This document shows positions 27,170 to 36,072 of a stretch of 64,000 nucleotides of DNA, piece by piece. Source of the stretch: Planctomycetota bacterium. Lineage in GTDB: Bacteria > Planctomycetota > Planctomycetia > Pirellulales > Pirellulaceae. The stretch spans positions 186,001 to 250,000 of the forward strand of contig JABAAE010000003.1 in NCBI GenBank assembly GCA_014238905.1, read 5' to 3'. Position 1 is the stretch's first letter; each line of letters begins with the position of its first letter. Both the position numbers and the translations under genes were made by a program. The notes under the pieces are model-generated. The model was given only the letters and a program-made list of their open reading frames with translations. It had not been told where the DNA came from and made no database searches.

Positions 27170-27676
27170 ATCGAACGTATTCAGTCACGAATTAATGACC
27201 AGATTCGGGTAACACCGATTCGGGTGATTTCAGCCACAGGGGAACAATTAGGAGTCATTGCAACGAAGGATGCTTTGAGTCAGGCCAAAGATGAAGGCCT
27301 TGATTTGGTGGAAGTGGCTCCCAACGAACGCCCACCGGTTTGCCGTATTATGGACTTTGGAAAGTACAAATACGAAAAAGGCAAGAAAACCAATAAGAAC
27401 AAATCTCATCAAACCAAGACTAAAGAGATTCGCGTTCGACCCAAAACGGGACAACACGACATTGATTTTAAAATCAAACAGGCAATGGGTTTTCTTGGGC
27501 ACAAGGACAAGGTTCAGGTCACCGTCATGTTTCGGGGTCGAGAAATGGCTCATATCGAAGAAGGACGAAAAGTCATGGACACGATCATTGAAAGGCTGAC
27601 CGGGGAAGAAGGAAAACTCGAGACCGCTCCCCAACAAAACGCCAAGAGAATGATTTGCACGATTGCTCCCAGGTAA
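27170..27676 (+). CDS. infC: Translation initiation factor IF-3, non-canonical start codon
   Basis: 168 aa if read from ATC at 27170. An ORF finder would start at GTG 27224, but the 18 codons before it encode [18 protein letters not shown], the conserved beginning of the IF-3 N-domain, and that frame contains no ATG, GTG or TTG before the stop at 27155-27157. AGAGG at 27156-27160 lies 9 nt before ATC 27170; ATT at 27179 is the alternative. Family marks include [34 protein letters not shown] and [13 protein letters not shown]. coli infC starts with AUU, through which IF-3 represses its own translation; the same logic is inferred here. rpmI and rplT do not follow. The stop codon is in a tandem array. 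Confidence 0.9.
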   Translation: MERIQSRINDQIRVTPIRVISATGEQLGVIATKDALSQAKDEGLDLVEVAPNERPPVCRIMDFGKYKYEKGKKTNKNKSHQTKTKEIRVRPKTGQHDIDFKIKQAMGFLGHKDKVQVTVMFRGREMAHIEEGRKVMDTIIERLTGEEGKLETAPQQNAKRMICTIAPR

Positions 27677-27757
27677 TCCCGGTGCTCCCAGGTAATCCCA
27701 GGGAATCCCAGGTAATCCCAGGGAATCCCAGGGAATCCCGGTGCTCCCAGGTAGTCC
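27665..27757 (+). repeat. Tandem array over the infC stop codon
   Basis: A 19-bp unit GCTCCCAGGTAATCCCGGT (27665-27683) restarts at 27684, followed by 10-bp units of the form (T/G)AATCCCAGG to about 27740, then GGTGCTCCCAGGTAGTCC closing the array. The infC stop TAA (27674-27676) is inside the first unit and recurs in later ones. Confidence 0.9.
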
Positions 27758-27776
27758 TAGCCCAAAATCAGTTTTG

Positions 27777-27800
27777 AAGGCCTAAATCCTATCGGCCTTT
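27777..27800 (+). terminator. Weak hairpin downstream of infC
   Basis: AAGGCC (27777-27782) and GGCCTT (27794-27799) form a 6-bp stem with an 11-nt loop and only a short U-tract. It may end the infC transcript. Confidence 0.35.
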
Positions 27801-27919
27801 GTGCAGTTGTTGGCCATCAATAACAGGTCCAGCAAACCACACTCGGTGCATATTCGCCCCGATGAAATGTCTCCATCGGCCAGCATTGGGCGAAGCGTTT
27901 CTTAAGCGATGATGCACAT

Positions 27920-27963
27920 TTGATAGCTCACCAATTGATAGCTCACCAATTGATAGCTCACCA
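27920..27963 (+). repeat. 15-bp tandem array (three units)
   Basis: TTGATAGCTCACCAA at 27920-27934 and 27935-27949, and a third copy lacking the last base at 27950-27963. No gene is recognised around it. Confidence 0.9.
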
Positions 27964-28350
27964 GAACCATAAATAAATTTGCTCTGGTGAGTCGGTGTGG
28001 TCGACTTGATTCGCGAATTCTTCAAAAGCGAGTCAAATCAGTCATCGCTCCATCGAGACCCAACAAGGAAAATGGGCAGAGTGCCAATAAGCAGAGACCA
28101 AATTTTGGTGAATATTCATAAAAACCCCAAAAACATTCAATCTCTAATTACCAAAAGCCGACATTGACCCACCTTTTTTAATGTTCTAGACTCCGCCCCG
28201 AATTTGCACATGTAACGGTTGTCGATCGTTTTAGAACGGGACCATCGATTCTGCCTGATGAAGTGCAAAGGCATCAATCTAGACGAAACCGAACACGTAT
28301 CAAAAGCAGGATATGGTTCAGTTTTGAGTTGAAGAAAAACGGAGCGAATC

Positions 28351-30243
28351 ATGAAGAAAAAAAACACGCGAGATTTCCTTGTCACAATCATCAAGAAGTT
28401 GGCATGTGTGGTGATCGTGTTCGCTCTAGTGCCAACTGAGAAATTGCTGTCTCAGGACAACCAAAATGTCTCCCGCGACAAGCAAACGGTTTCCCCTAAC
28501 ACGACCGCTCCCAAGACCATCGATGTGGTGGCCGTTGTTAACGGAAAAAAATTGACCAGGCAAAAACTCGCCAAGGATTGCCTTGTTCGTTTTGGTGAAG
28601 AGGTCCTCGAAAACATGGTTTACAAACAATTGATCCTGATGGCCTGTCAGGAAAAAAATATTGTCATCACCCAGGGCGATGTTGACGCGGAAGTCACGAG
28701 GCTTTCCCAGCGTTTTCGAATTTCCCGTGAAGCCTACCTTCAAACCATTACGCAACGCCTGAAAACCGACATCGGCAAATACTATCGCGATGTCGTCTGG
28801 CCTAGTCTCGCATTACGAAGATTGGCCAAAGACCGAATCGAGCTTTCTCCGGAGGAAATCAAGCGGCGGATGGACGCCAAGTTTGGGCCTCGGGTACAAG
28901 TACGCATGATCGTGCTTGACAACCGGGAAAAAGCGAGTCGTATTCTCGCCGAGGTGAAGCAAAACCCTGACCACTTTGGGCGGATAGCAAAAAACAATTC
29001 GGTTGACCCTTCAACAGCATCCATGCGAGGGATGATGCGGCCGATCAGCCTGAACGTCTTCGAACCAGAGGTCGAAGAAGCGGTTTTTCAACTCAAGCCC
29101 AACGAAGTCTCAAACATCGTTGCCATCAACAAGCAGTACCTGATATTCAAATGTGAACGGCATTTTGCTGCGGCACAACTAACCGATCAGCAGGCAGATT
29201 ACTACCAGAAACAAACCGAAAACGAACTTTCCGAGGAGAAACTCACCAAGGCAGCCGAGGAAATCGTCAAGGATTTGCAGCAGAAATACAAGGTGGTCAA
29301 CGTATTTAACAGCCCGGATCTTCGCAGTCAAATGCCTGGAGTTGCGGCGACCATTGGCGAGCAGAAAATTCAAATCCGTGATCTTTCCGAAGAGTGTATT
29401 TCCAGGCATGGAATTTCTGTTTTGGAGGGGGAAATCAACCGGGAATTGTTAGATGAAGCTTTGGCACAATCCGGAAAAGTTGTGGATCAAGAGGCCATCG
29501 ATACCGAAGTCGATCGGTCAGCGGACTCTTACGGGTTCCTGACGCAAGAAGGCAAAGTGGACCGCGAAAAATGGTTGGAATTTGTGACCAAAGAAGACAA
29601 TGTGACTGTTGAGCTGTATGTTCGCGACGCAGTTTGGCCCACCGCCGCTCTTAAAAAGCTGGTTGACGGTAAAGTCGGGGTTTCCGAGGCTGACCTGCAA
29701 AAAGGATTCGATGCCAATTATGGTGAACGAGTCGAAGTCCTCGCCATTGTCTGCAACTCTGATCGACAGGCTCAAAACGTCTGGAAATTGGCATCCCAAA
29801 ACACCAGTAACGAATTTTTTGGTGAGCTGGCGGCAAAATATTCCGTGGAGCCTGGCTCCAGGGAAAATTATGGTCAGGTACCCCCGATCGCCCGTCATAG
29901 TGGTCGCCCTCAACTGGAAGACGTTGCCTACAAATTACAAAAAGGGGAATTGTCGGGCTTAATTAATTTGGGAAAACAATGGATTATCTTGAAATGCCTC
30001 GGCAGGACCGAACCGGTGGTTGTCGACCTTGAAACGGTCAAAGAGGAGTTGTTCAAAGATATTTTGGAAAAGAAAACCCGGGTAGCGATGAACCAGTGCT
30101 TCGAATCGTTACATGCATCCGCACAAATTGACAATTTCCTGACCGGTACAACGCAGTCAGGAGCAGTGGCCAGCACCGCCAGTCGTGGCAATGCAATCCC
30201 GCGAGGACGTCTTCCATTCCAGCAACGTAAACCCAGTCCCTAA
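28351..30243 (+). CDS. Exported peptidyl-prolyl isomerase-like protein with two SurA/PpiC modules
   Basis: 630 aa, CGGAG before the ATG. A hydrophobic N-terminus (LACVVIVFALVPTEKLL) directs export or anchoring. The protein is an internal duplication: each half has a SurA-like helical N-part (VNGKKLTRQKLAKDC and IGEQKIQIRDLSEEC), a YYRDVVWPSLALRRL / YVRDAVWPTAALKKL segment, and a parvulin-like domain (about 182-275 and 459-549) ending in YLIFKC / WIILKC. Parvulins isomerise Xaa-Pro bonds and act as periplasmic chaperones for outer-membrane proteins. The two isomerase domains are shorter and more divergent than PpiC, so catalytic activity is uncertain. A basic Pro/Arg tail ends the protein. The gene downstream (150 bp) is an unrelated membrane protein. 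Confidence 0.85.
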   Translation: MKKKNTRDFLVTIIKKLACVVIVFALVPTEKLLSQDNQNVSRDKQTVSPNTTAPKTIDVVAVVNGKKLTRQKLAKDCLVRFGEEVLENMVYKQLILMACQEKNIVITQGDVDAEVTRLSQRFRISREAYLQTITQRLKTDIGKYYRDVVWPSLALRRLAKDRIELSPEEIKRRMDAKFGPRVQVRMIVLDNREKASRILAEVKQNPDHFGRIAKNNSVDPSTASMRGMMRPISLNVFEPEVEEAVFQLKPNEVSNIVAINKQYLIFKCERHFAAAQLTDQQADYYQKQTENELSEEKLTKAAEEIVKDLQQKYKVVNVFNSPDLRSQMPGVAATIGEQKIQIRDLSEECISRHGISVLEGEINRELLDEALAQSGKVVDQEAIDTEVDRSADSYGFLTQEGKVDREKWLEFVTKEDNVTVELYVRDAVWPTAALKKLVDGKVGVSEADLQKGFDANYGERVEVLAIVCNSDRQAQNVWKLASQNTSNEFFGELAAKYSVEPGSRENYGQVPPIARHSGRPQLEDVAYKLQKGELSGLINLGKQWIILKCLGRTEPVVVDLETVKEELFKDILEKKTRVAMNQCFESLHASAQIDNFLTGTTQSGAVASTASRGNAIPRGRLPFQQRKPSP

Positions 30244-30393
30244 ACGCCGTTTCCCAAAAAATATTTCCTGTGAGAATGAGATCGGAATTTCGGGGATAGA
30301 TTGGCGGAGGCGGGAGGCAAACGGGAAAACAGAATCAATTTTTAGAACTCTTTCCATTTCCGAAACCGTCTAATCCACACCAGCAAATATCCT

Positions 30394-31074
30394 ATGGCTC
30401 GGCGGATTTTTCTGACTTGCTTCGTGCTCCTGTTGCTGTCCGCAGTTCTGGGCTCATTAATCTACAGGTCCATCGTCATCGGACCAGCGTTCTACCGGGA
30501 AATGATGCTGGAAGCCGATGAAAAATTAAAGTCCGCTGGAGACTCCCTCGAGGAGAAATCACTTGGACTTCATAATGTTGCCGTGAGGGAAGATAAATGG
30601 TCAGTTGAATTCACGCAGTCGGAAATCAACGGCTGGCTGGGTTCCCATCTTCCACAACAATATCCTCGCCAAACACCCAAAAACGCATCCGGAATTCGAA
30701 TCCGGTTGCAAAATGAAGGAAAATGTCAGGTTGTTTTTCGGCTCCAACAAGGATGGATCCATGGTGTAATCTCTATCCACCTGGAGGTCTTTATGATTTC
30801 CAATAGCGAGCAACTTGGTATCCGAATTGAACAAGCCAAAATGGGCTGGCTCCCCATTCCGATAAATCGACTCATCGATCAATTCAATGATCTGGCCCAA
30901 AAGGCAGATATCAACCTGGTTTGGACTCAGCAAAACGACGCACCCACCGCATTATTGACACCAAAATTTGATTTGAAGGAAAACATCGGAAGAAGAGTCA
31001 CCCTGCAGCGTTTATTGATCAACAAAGAAAAACTAGTTCTTTCAGGAACGGCTTCTGCATCGGCTGTTGAATAA
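30394..31074 (+). CDS. Membrane-anchored protein of unknown function
   Basis: 226 aa. One N-terminal transmembrane helix (IFLTCFVLLLLSAVLGSLIY) is followed by a soluble part with FTQSEINGWLGSHLPQ, then beta-strand-rich segments (IRIRLQNEGKCQVVFRLQQGWIHGVISIHLEVFM) and a C-terminal GRRVTLQRLLINKEKLVLSG. The 'sEINgwL' element after an anchor helix and the lipid-binding-like beta strands resemble YpmS/DUF2140-type proteins, but the similarity is loose and I make no firm assignment. It lies after the parvulin gene on the same strand and converges with the next gene. Confidence 0.72.
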   Translation: MARRIFLTCFVLLLLSAVLGSLIYRSIVIGPAFYREMMLEADEKLKSAGDSLEEKSLGLHNVAVREDKWSVEFTQSEINGWLGSHLPQQYPRQTPKNASGIRIRLQNEGKCQVVFRLQQGWIHGVISIHLEVFMISNSEQLGIRIEQAKMGWLPIPINRLIDQFNDLAQKADINLVWTQQNDAPTALLTPKFDLKENIGRRVTLQRLLINKEKLVLSGTASASAVE

Positions 31075-31208
31075 TTGCCTTAGAAACAGACGCCAGCAAC
31101 AGTGTCTGATGGTGTCGCCCTCTGGGGAGATCCGGACAGGAAAACAAGACGGCCGCAGCTGGCGTGCTTTTCTCCCTTTCCCCAGGTTGGTTCATCAAAA
31201 GACAAACC

Positions 31209-32795
31209 TTAGTGGATTCCCCCTACCGTGATATCGTCCCCGATGAGCTGATCAAATCGGGTTTGCCCATGGTCGTCGACGGAGTTAGGTCCTACGCTGT
31301 AGATCCGGGGATTTTGTTCCAACTGGTAACGAAAAATCTGGTCGGAAAAAGGATCGTCGAGTTTCGATTCTTTAACGGAGGGGATCTGCTGCAGATCAGC
31401 GGGATAATGCCCGTGGGTCGCTTTGAATATTTCCAAAGCGAAATGACCGCGTAAGAGCTTTTCCTGCGTAAGGTCATACTGGTAACTGTTGATGATGTTG
31501 GGCAGCATGAAAGCAAAATCACCGATCACCTGTGCACTGGCCAACTTCGCCTTACTTGTTCTGCCCCCCAGTATTGCCATCGCAATACGGTATGGTTTTC
31601 TTTTGTTTTTCAACTTTGCAACGACGTCCCTCAGCAGCGATTGAATGCCCGCATTCTGTTTCCTGAAATCTTTTTCCTCTATGAGGATCTCCAGTTGGTC
31701 AAAAAAGACATTCACCTCGAAAAGAACCAGATTCCAATCAACCATTGAAATCGCCATGTCTTCGACCCATTCGGGCCCGTAGCGATTTACAATCAGAGGA
31801 TGCAACTCAACGTTCTCGGCACCTACCACCGCTATTCGACAGATTTGATCCAATAATATTAGTCTTTCGTAAACGCATATTCGCTGGACAAGATCTTGAC
31901 GTCCGGGGAGAGCCACCAGTTTATTAAAGTAATCACTGAGTTCTTCGATCGTTGCCAAACCCGACTCAGCCATTGCCAATTCGCCTTTGCGAGCGGTCAT
32001 CCCGACACCACTACTGATCAGCTCCTCAATAAGCCACGGGCCCTGTCCCACCAGGTGACTCAGCCTACGAATTGACAACAGGTCCCTCTGGCAGCCGGCG
32101 ATGTCCTGGCGGTGGAGTCGGTTCATACTTCGCAACGCAAGACCCAAACTAAAGTTTCGGATCTCCTGGCTGAGGGGAAAAACATTCCCTCTCAAACCGG
32201 TTTGCTCCGTCGCCATCACCGGGAAGTAAAATCGTTCTAACTCTGAAGCCTTCACAATTCTGTCAAGTGTCGAATTCTGATTCTGAATCCATGTCGACAG
32301 TTCGGGAAATTCCGCTTCCGACCAAGGATTCGAATAACAGTGAAACAGCCGTTCCTGCAACGCGCTAACCTTGACTTCACGATTAAATCCTTGGACATCC
32401 TGCCGCTTTCGAAATTCAGTAATCATTAATTGCATCACAGTATCGGAGTTCTCGAAGGGCTGTGCCGATGGAAGATCCTCCGGTCGGATGGCCAAAAGAT
32501 TCCACCAAGAATCCGGGTAACGGGCAGCATCAAAATCAGGAGTCAAGTGCAGCAATTTTTCAACCGCGTTGTTGTCACCCGTTACGCCGGCGGACAACTT
32601 TTCATTGAGATAACTGGCGTAATCGACAAGACCCGATTTTGGATCGACCGACTCCACATAGGTAGTTTGCGGTCCTATTCGAAGACCACGGCTGGCCCCC
32701 CCTCGCAGATTCAGGCCAAGCCAGATCATGATCGCGCCGGTAAAAACGACCGAACCCGTGATAATCGCAGTTTTGAAGCAACCTTTTTTCATCAT
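31209..32795 (-). CDS. Membrane-anchored protein with a pseudopilin-like C-terminus, function unknown
   Basis: 528 aa from the first ATG at 32795; a TTG at 32816 is in frame. An N-terminal helix (AIITGSVVFTGAIMIWLGL) anchors a long alpha-helical soluble region. The C-terminal 75 residues (ALEIFKATHGHYPADLQQIP, then DPFSDQIFRYQLEQ and YSVGPNSVDDHG) match the globular end of GspG-type pseudopilins, where this sequence codes for calcium-site and strand elements. Here it is attached to a large helical domain rather than to a prepilin N-terminus, which I recognise as a recurring planctomycete architecture of unknown role. Divergent from the kinase gene; a palindrome lies between them. Confidence 0.72.
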   Translation of the reverse strand: MMKKGCFKTAIITGSVVFTGAIMIWLGLNLRGGASRGLRIGPQTTYVESVDPKSGLVDYASYLNEKLSAGVTGDNNAVEKLLHLTPDFDAARYPDSWWNLLAIRPEDLPSAQPFENSDTVMQLMITEFRKRQDVQGFNREVKVSALQERLFHCYSNPWSEAEFPELSTWIQNQNSTLDRIVKASELERFYFPVMATEQTGLRGNVFPLSQEIRNFSLGLALRSMNRLHRQDIAGCQRDLLSIRRLSHLVGQGPWLIEELISSGVGMTARKGELAMAESGLATIEELSDYFNKLVALPGRQDLVQRICVYERLILLDQICRIAVVGAENVELHPLIVNRYGPEWVEDMAISMVDWNLVLFEVNVFFDQLEILIEEKDFRKQNAGIQSLLRDVVAKLKNKRKPYRIAMAILGGRTSKAKLASAQVIGDFAFMLPNIINSYQYDLTQEKLLRGHFALEIFKATHGHYPADLQQIPSVKESKLDDPFSDQIFRYQLEQNPRIYSVGPNSVDDHGQTRFDQLIGDDITVGGIH

Positions 32796-32892
32796 CTGCT
32801 GTTCTGCCAGATCCAATGATCAGAAAAATCGAATTAATCCGTTCCGGACTATCTTATGGCAAATCGTCCTTTTGTTTGACCTTTGCGGTGGA

Positions 32893-32911
32893 CTAACTTA
32901 ACATAAGTTAG
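32893..32911. promoter_or_regulatory. Perfect palindrome between divergent genes, candidate operator
   Basis: CTAACTTA and TAAGTTAG, perfect 8-bp half-sites separated by ACA, in the 212-bp region between the minus-strand membrane protein (start 32795) and the kinase (start 33008). The AT-rich symmetric form fits a dimeric regulator site; no regulator is identified. Confidence 0.5.
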
Positions 32912-33007
32912 ACGGTCTTTTCTTTGTGGCGTTCGCCACTGCACCTATTCAGCGTCGTCCTGGGAAGGCACGAAGCCTTTTCCTTTCGGCCTGAAAGAGT
33001 AAACGGA

Positions 33008-35707
33008 ATGTCGGATTCGATTTCCAATTTGCCGCCATCAGACAGCGCACATTCGTTTAGTGACGCGGCGCTCGCCCCATCTTCAGATTCCAGGGGTTCC
33101 TCGATCAATCCGGATCGGGTGACAAAAAATAGCGAAGATGCGATTTCGTCAAATGATGTGACCATCATCTCCAAACCAGTCGGTTTCGAAGATCAGACCG
33201 AGACAATTTCTGCGTTGGAGGGTCGCAGAATTGCCAATTTCGAAATCAAGCAATTCCTTGGTGGCGGTGGTATGGGACTGGTTTTCCGTGCATTCGACGC
33301 AATCCTGGCCAGATCCGTAGCGATCAAGCTTCTCCCTCATGAAGGAACTTCACCAGAACTCGTTCAGAGATTTCAAATCGAAGCCCGAAGCGCTGCCAAA
33401 CTGGATCATCCAAACATTTCCCGCGTTTTTCAGGTCGGTTCGGACGATGCATGCGATTACATTGTCTTCGAATATGTCGAAGGTGATAATCTCGCTCAAC
33501 TGGTGCGACGAATTGGACCACTACCGTTGGAGCTTGGACTGCGATACACATTCCAACTCGCCTTGGCATTGCAACATGCCTATCAGCGTGGAGTCGTCCA
33601 CAGAGATGTCAAACCTGCCAACGTGGTCGTAACTGACGGCGGCAAACTTAAACTGATCGATCTCGGCTTGGCCCGCTCGCCAAAATCCCATGACAGCGAC
33701 CTGAGCCTGACTGCCTCCGGCGTTACATTGGGAACTTACGATTACATTTCGCCCGAACAGGCCCGCGACTCGCGAATGGCTGATGTGCGGTCAGATTTGT
33801 ATTCTCTGGGTTGTACCGTTTTCTTTATGTTCACCGGGCAGCCGCCGTACCCCCGCGGCACGCCTATAGAAAAAATCATACAGCACAGCAGTGAAAAGCG
33901 GCCAAACCCCGCCGATTACAGAACTGACCTTCCTGCAGGTTTAAATGCTATTACCAACAAGTTGCTCGCGATCGATCCCGATGATCGATTCCAACGCCCC
34001 GCTGAGTTGATCGCCGAGATTCAGGACTTTGCCTCCAGAAACAACATTCCGCTGTTAGGTTACGACGACAATGTGATCGTCAAAAAGATCATACAAAAAC
34101 CGACGTGGACCATGCAGCTGATCCCTGTATTGATTCCGATAGCGTTACTTCTTTCATTCGTCTTATATCTAGATTGGGCAGATAAAAAGGCGATCCTGGA
34201 CAGCCAGGAAAATGCAAGGAACACGCAACGATCCGAGTCGACAGCCAATTCCCAACGTTCGCCGGTAGGACAATTCGACCCGGGTGTATTGAACGCCGCC
34301 GAATCCAACCGCAACAGCAACCGGTCGGGCTCCGAAGCAGAAACGGCATCGAACAGGGTAGATCGACGTACCAATCGATCTAACAAGAAAGCTGAAACAT
34401 CCGCCGGTGGCCTCGAAAAACCAAGTTCGTCCGCGGGTATTCCCGGTAGTGAACCACAGCTTGCCCCGTTGGACTTCGTCGCCGTCGGGAATCCAGAGGT
34501 CGATTATCCAACGCTGCCGGAGAACGCCCTCATCGTCAACAACCTTGCAGAGGCTCTCGATAGGGTCAGCAAGGACAGTCGGGTAACGGAGATCAGGATC
34601 TTTTCTGCAACACTCCTGGTGCAACGCACGCAGGTCATAAAAATCAAATCCAATCTAACGTTATCGGCGGCCCCTGGTATCGATCCGATTATTATCTTTC
34701 GACCGGAATCGGAACAGGATACAACATTTCTAAAAGTGCGTGGCGGCAGCCTTGCTGTCAGGGATTTGCATTTCCGAATCGAACCCGGTCGTCCGGCAGA
34801 GACTGAGTTCACCCCCACATCTGCTGAAGAATTCGACATGGGAAAGAGTCGATTCGGGGCACTCTTTGAGCTGGATTCTGTCAACAGCAGCACTTTTTCA
34901 GAATGCTCGTTGACCTATGCTGCCGCCGTTGAAGGAGAGGAATCGGACCTTCCCAAGCCCAGCATTTTCAGAGTAACACAAACCAAATCCAATTCAGGTG
35001 ACTTCGACATGCCGGCCAATGGTTCCATTGCCGCCAAGCCCGTCATCACTATCCGGAATAGCTGCGTGCGAGGCGAAGCGGCGCTGATTGATATGCCAAC
35101 AAGTTTCCCCTTCACCTTGGCATTCAGCAACAGTCTGTTTGTATCCAACCGAACGATGCTGGAGTTCGGACCGGCAGATCCCCAGCGTGAACCAAGTGGC
35201 AGTGAAATCGAAATTTATCTCTCCAACATGACCGTAATATCGCGACTGGGAATCGCCCGATTGGATAGCGGCGTCGATGCTAGTTTTTTTCCTGTTCGAA
35301 TCGATGCGAACCAGTCTATATTCAATTATGCCAATACCGTCAGTCTTCTATCGCATACCAATATGGCTGACGATTTTGTTCTGGAAAAATCGTTGATGTT
35401 TAAGACGATCGACAGTTTCTTTCCGCCGAACAATAAGCTCCTGACTATTGAATATAGAAATCCCGATCTGAACACTGAAACCAGGGATTTCAATGATATG
35501 GGCGACTGGCTGAATGTCACCGGCGTGGCCGGTAGTACTGCCGAAGTCACATGGCAGAATTTTGATGGCCTCTCCATCCCCGCACATGAGCACACGGTGT
35601 TTGATTACGAACTCAGCGGTGGCTTTGAAAAAAATCCCGCCATCCGAAAAAAAGCCGGCATCGATGTATTGGCATTTTCTCCCATCCCACCAGCCATTAT
35701 CGAATAA
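33008..35707 (+). CDS. Receptor-type Ser/Thr protein kinase with a beta-helix-like extracytoplasmic domain
   Basis: 899 aa from the ATG at 33008 (GGA upstream; the frame is open to 32924). The kinase domain runs from about 78 to 345: glycine loop LGGGGMGLVF, VAIK lysine, HRDVKPAN with His198, DLG in place of DFG (LIDLGLARS), and SPEQAR. A transmembrane helix at about 366-388 (LIPVLIPIALLLSFVLYL) leads to a Ser/Asn/Arg-rich linker, then about 420 residues of short beta strands (EALDRVSKDSRVTEIRIF, LTLSAAPGIDPIIIFRPE, AVRDLHFRIEPG) like a right-handed parallel beta-helix of the pectin-lyase type. The topology suggests a surface or periplasmic sensor. Ligand and targets unknown. The gene is followed by rpsA after 365 bp. 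Confidence 0.87.
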   Translation: MSDSISNLPPSDSAHSFSDAALAPSSDSRGSSINPDRVTKNSEDAISSNDVTIISKPVGFEDQTETISALEGRRIANFEIKQFLGGGGMGLVFRAFDAILARSVAIKLLPHEGTSPELVQRFQIEARSAAKLDHPNISRVFQVGSDDACDYIVFEYVEGDNLAQLVRRIGPLPLELGLRYTFQLALALQHAYQRGVVHRDVKPANVVVTDGGKLKLIDLGLARSPKSHDSDLSLTASGVTLGTYDYISPEQARDSRMADVRSDLYSLGCTVFFMFTGQPPYPRGTPIEKIIQHSSEKRPNPADYRTDLPAGLNAITNKLLAIDPDDRFQRPAELIAEIQDFASRNNIPLLGYDDNVIVKKIIQKPTWTMQLIPVLIPIALLLSFVLYLDWADKKAILDSQENARNTQRSESTANSQRSPVGQFDPGVLNAAESNRNSNRSGSEAETASNRVDRRTNRSNKKAETSAGGLEKPSSSAGIPGSEPQLAPLDFVAVGNPEVDYPTLPENALIVNNLAEALDRVSKDSRVTEIRIFSATLLVQRTQVIKIKSNLTLSAAPGIDPIIIFRPESEQDTTFLKVRGGSLAVRDLHFRIEPGRPAETEFTPTSAEEFDMGKSRFGALFELDSVNSSTFSECSLTYAAAVEGEESDLPKPSIFRVTQTKSNSGDFDMPANGSIAAKPVITIRNSCVRGEAALIDMPTSFPFTLAFSNSLFVSNRTMLEFGPADPQREPSGSEIEIYLSNMTVISRLGIARLDSGVDASFFPVRIDANQSIFNYANTVSLLSHTNMADDFVLEKSLMFKTIDSFFPPNNKLLTIEYRNPDLNTETRDFNDMGDWLNVTGVAGSTAEVTWQNFDGLSIPAHEHTVFDYELSGGFEKNPAIRKKAGIDVLAFSPIPPAIIE

Positions 35708-36072
35708 CACCTACCCTTGGCGGTGCGGTTCCAAGCTTTGCTGGGCAGATTGACTGGCCTGCTCGATGGATTCTGTCAGTTCGAGATGAACACCGCTTTT
35801 AAATTGGTGAAAAGGAGCAGGTTTGGATTGCCTGCCTAAAACCGGCCAACCCTATAAAAGCAGGCTCATTCCGAGCGTGCTGAGACCCTCTTGAATCATG
35901 TGAGATTTAAGGTGTAAAGCGTATTTAGACGTTGTTGTCAATCCGGATTTTGTGTAGGCTCATCAGATTATCTTTTTTCGCAGCGGCAACGCTTTTTAAC
36001 CACTGTCCTGAAATCGTATTTCGGGCCACCCAAATCTCATGTGCCCACCGTCGGGTGCATCAAGGAATCTCA
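35708..36072 (+). other. rpsA upstream region and leader
   Basis: 365 bp. The frame of rpsA is open from 35932 but has no S1 character before 36073. A hairpin CCTGAAAT-CGT-ATTTCGGG (36007-36025, one G-U pair) and a small AGCG-GCAA-CGCT stem followed by five T's (near 35982-35998) lie in the probable leader. They may take part in S1 autoregulation, known in E. coli; here that is conjecture. Confidence 0.35.

Larger units (their letters stand above)
27677..28350. other. Repeat-bearing spacer after infC
   Basis: 674 bp with no credible gene. It carries the rest of the infC array, the hairpin at 27777-27800 and the 15-bp array at 27920-27963. A minus-strand ORF (27789-28025) is produced by the latter array and has no family character. 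Confidence 0.6.

Noticed and set aside
27224-27676. IF-3 starting at GTG 27224
   Set aside because: It would remove the conserved first strand and helix of the N-domain, encoded just upstream in the same open frame.
27789-28025. Minus-strand ORF with GELSI repeats
   Set aside because: Created by the 15-bp array at 27920-27963; no ribosome-binding site or motif.
35932-36072. N-terminal extension of ribosomal protein S1
   Set aside because: The start at 36073 has AAGGA and gives the usual length; the upstream residues lack S1 character.
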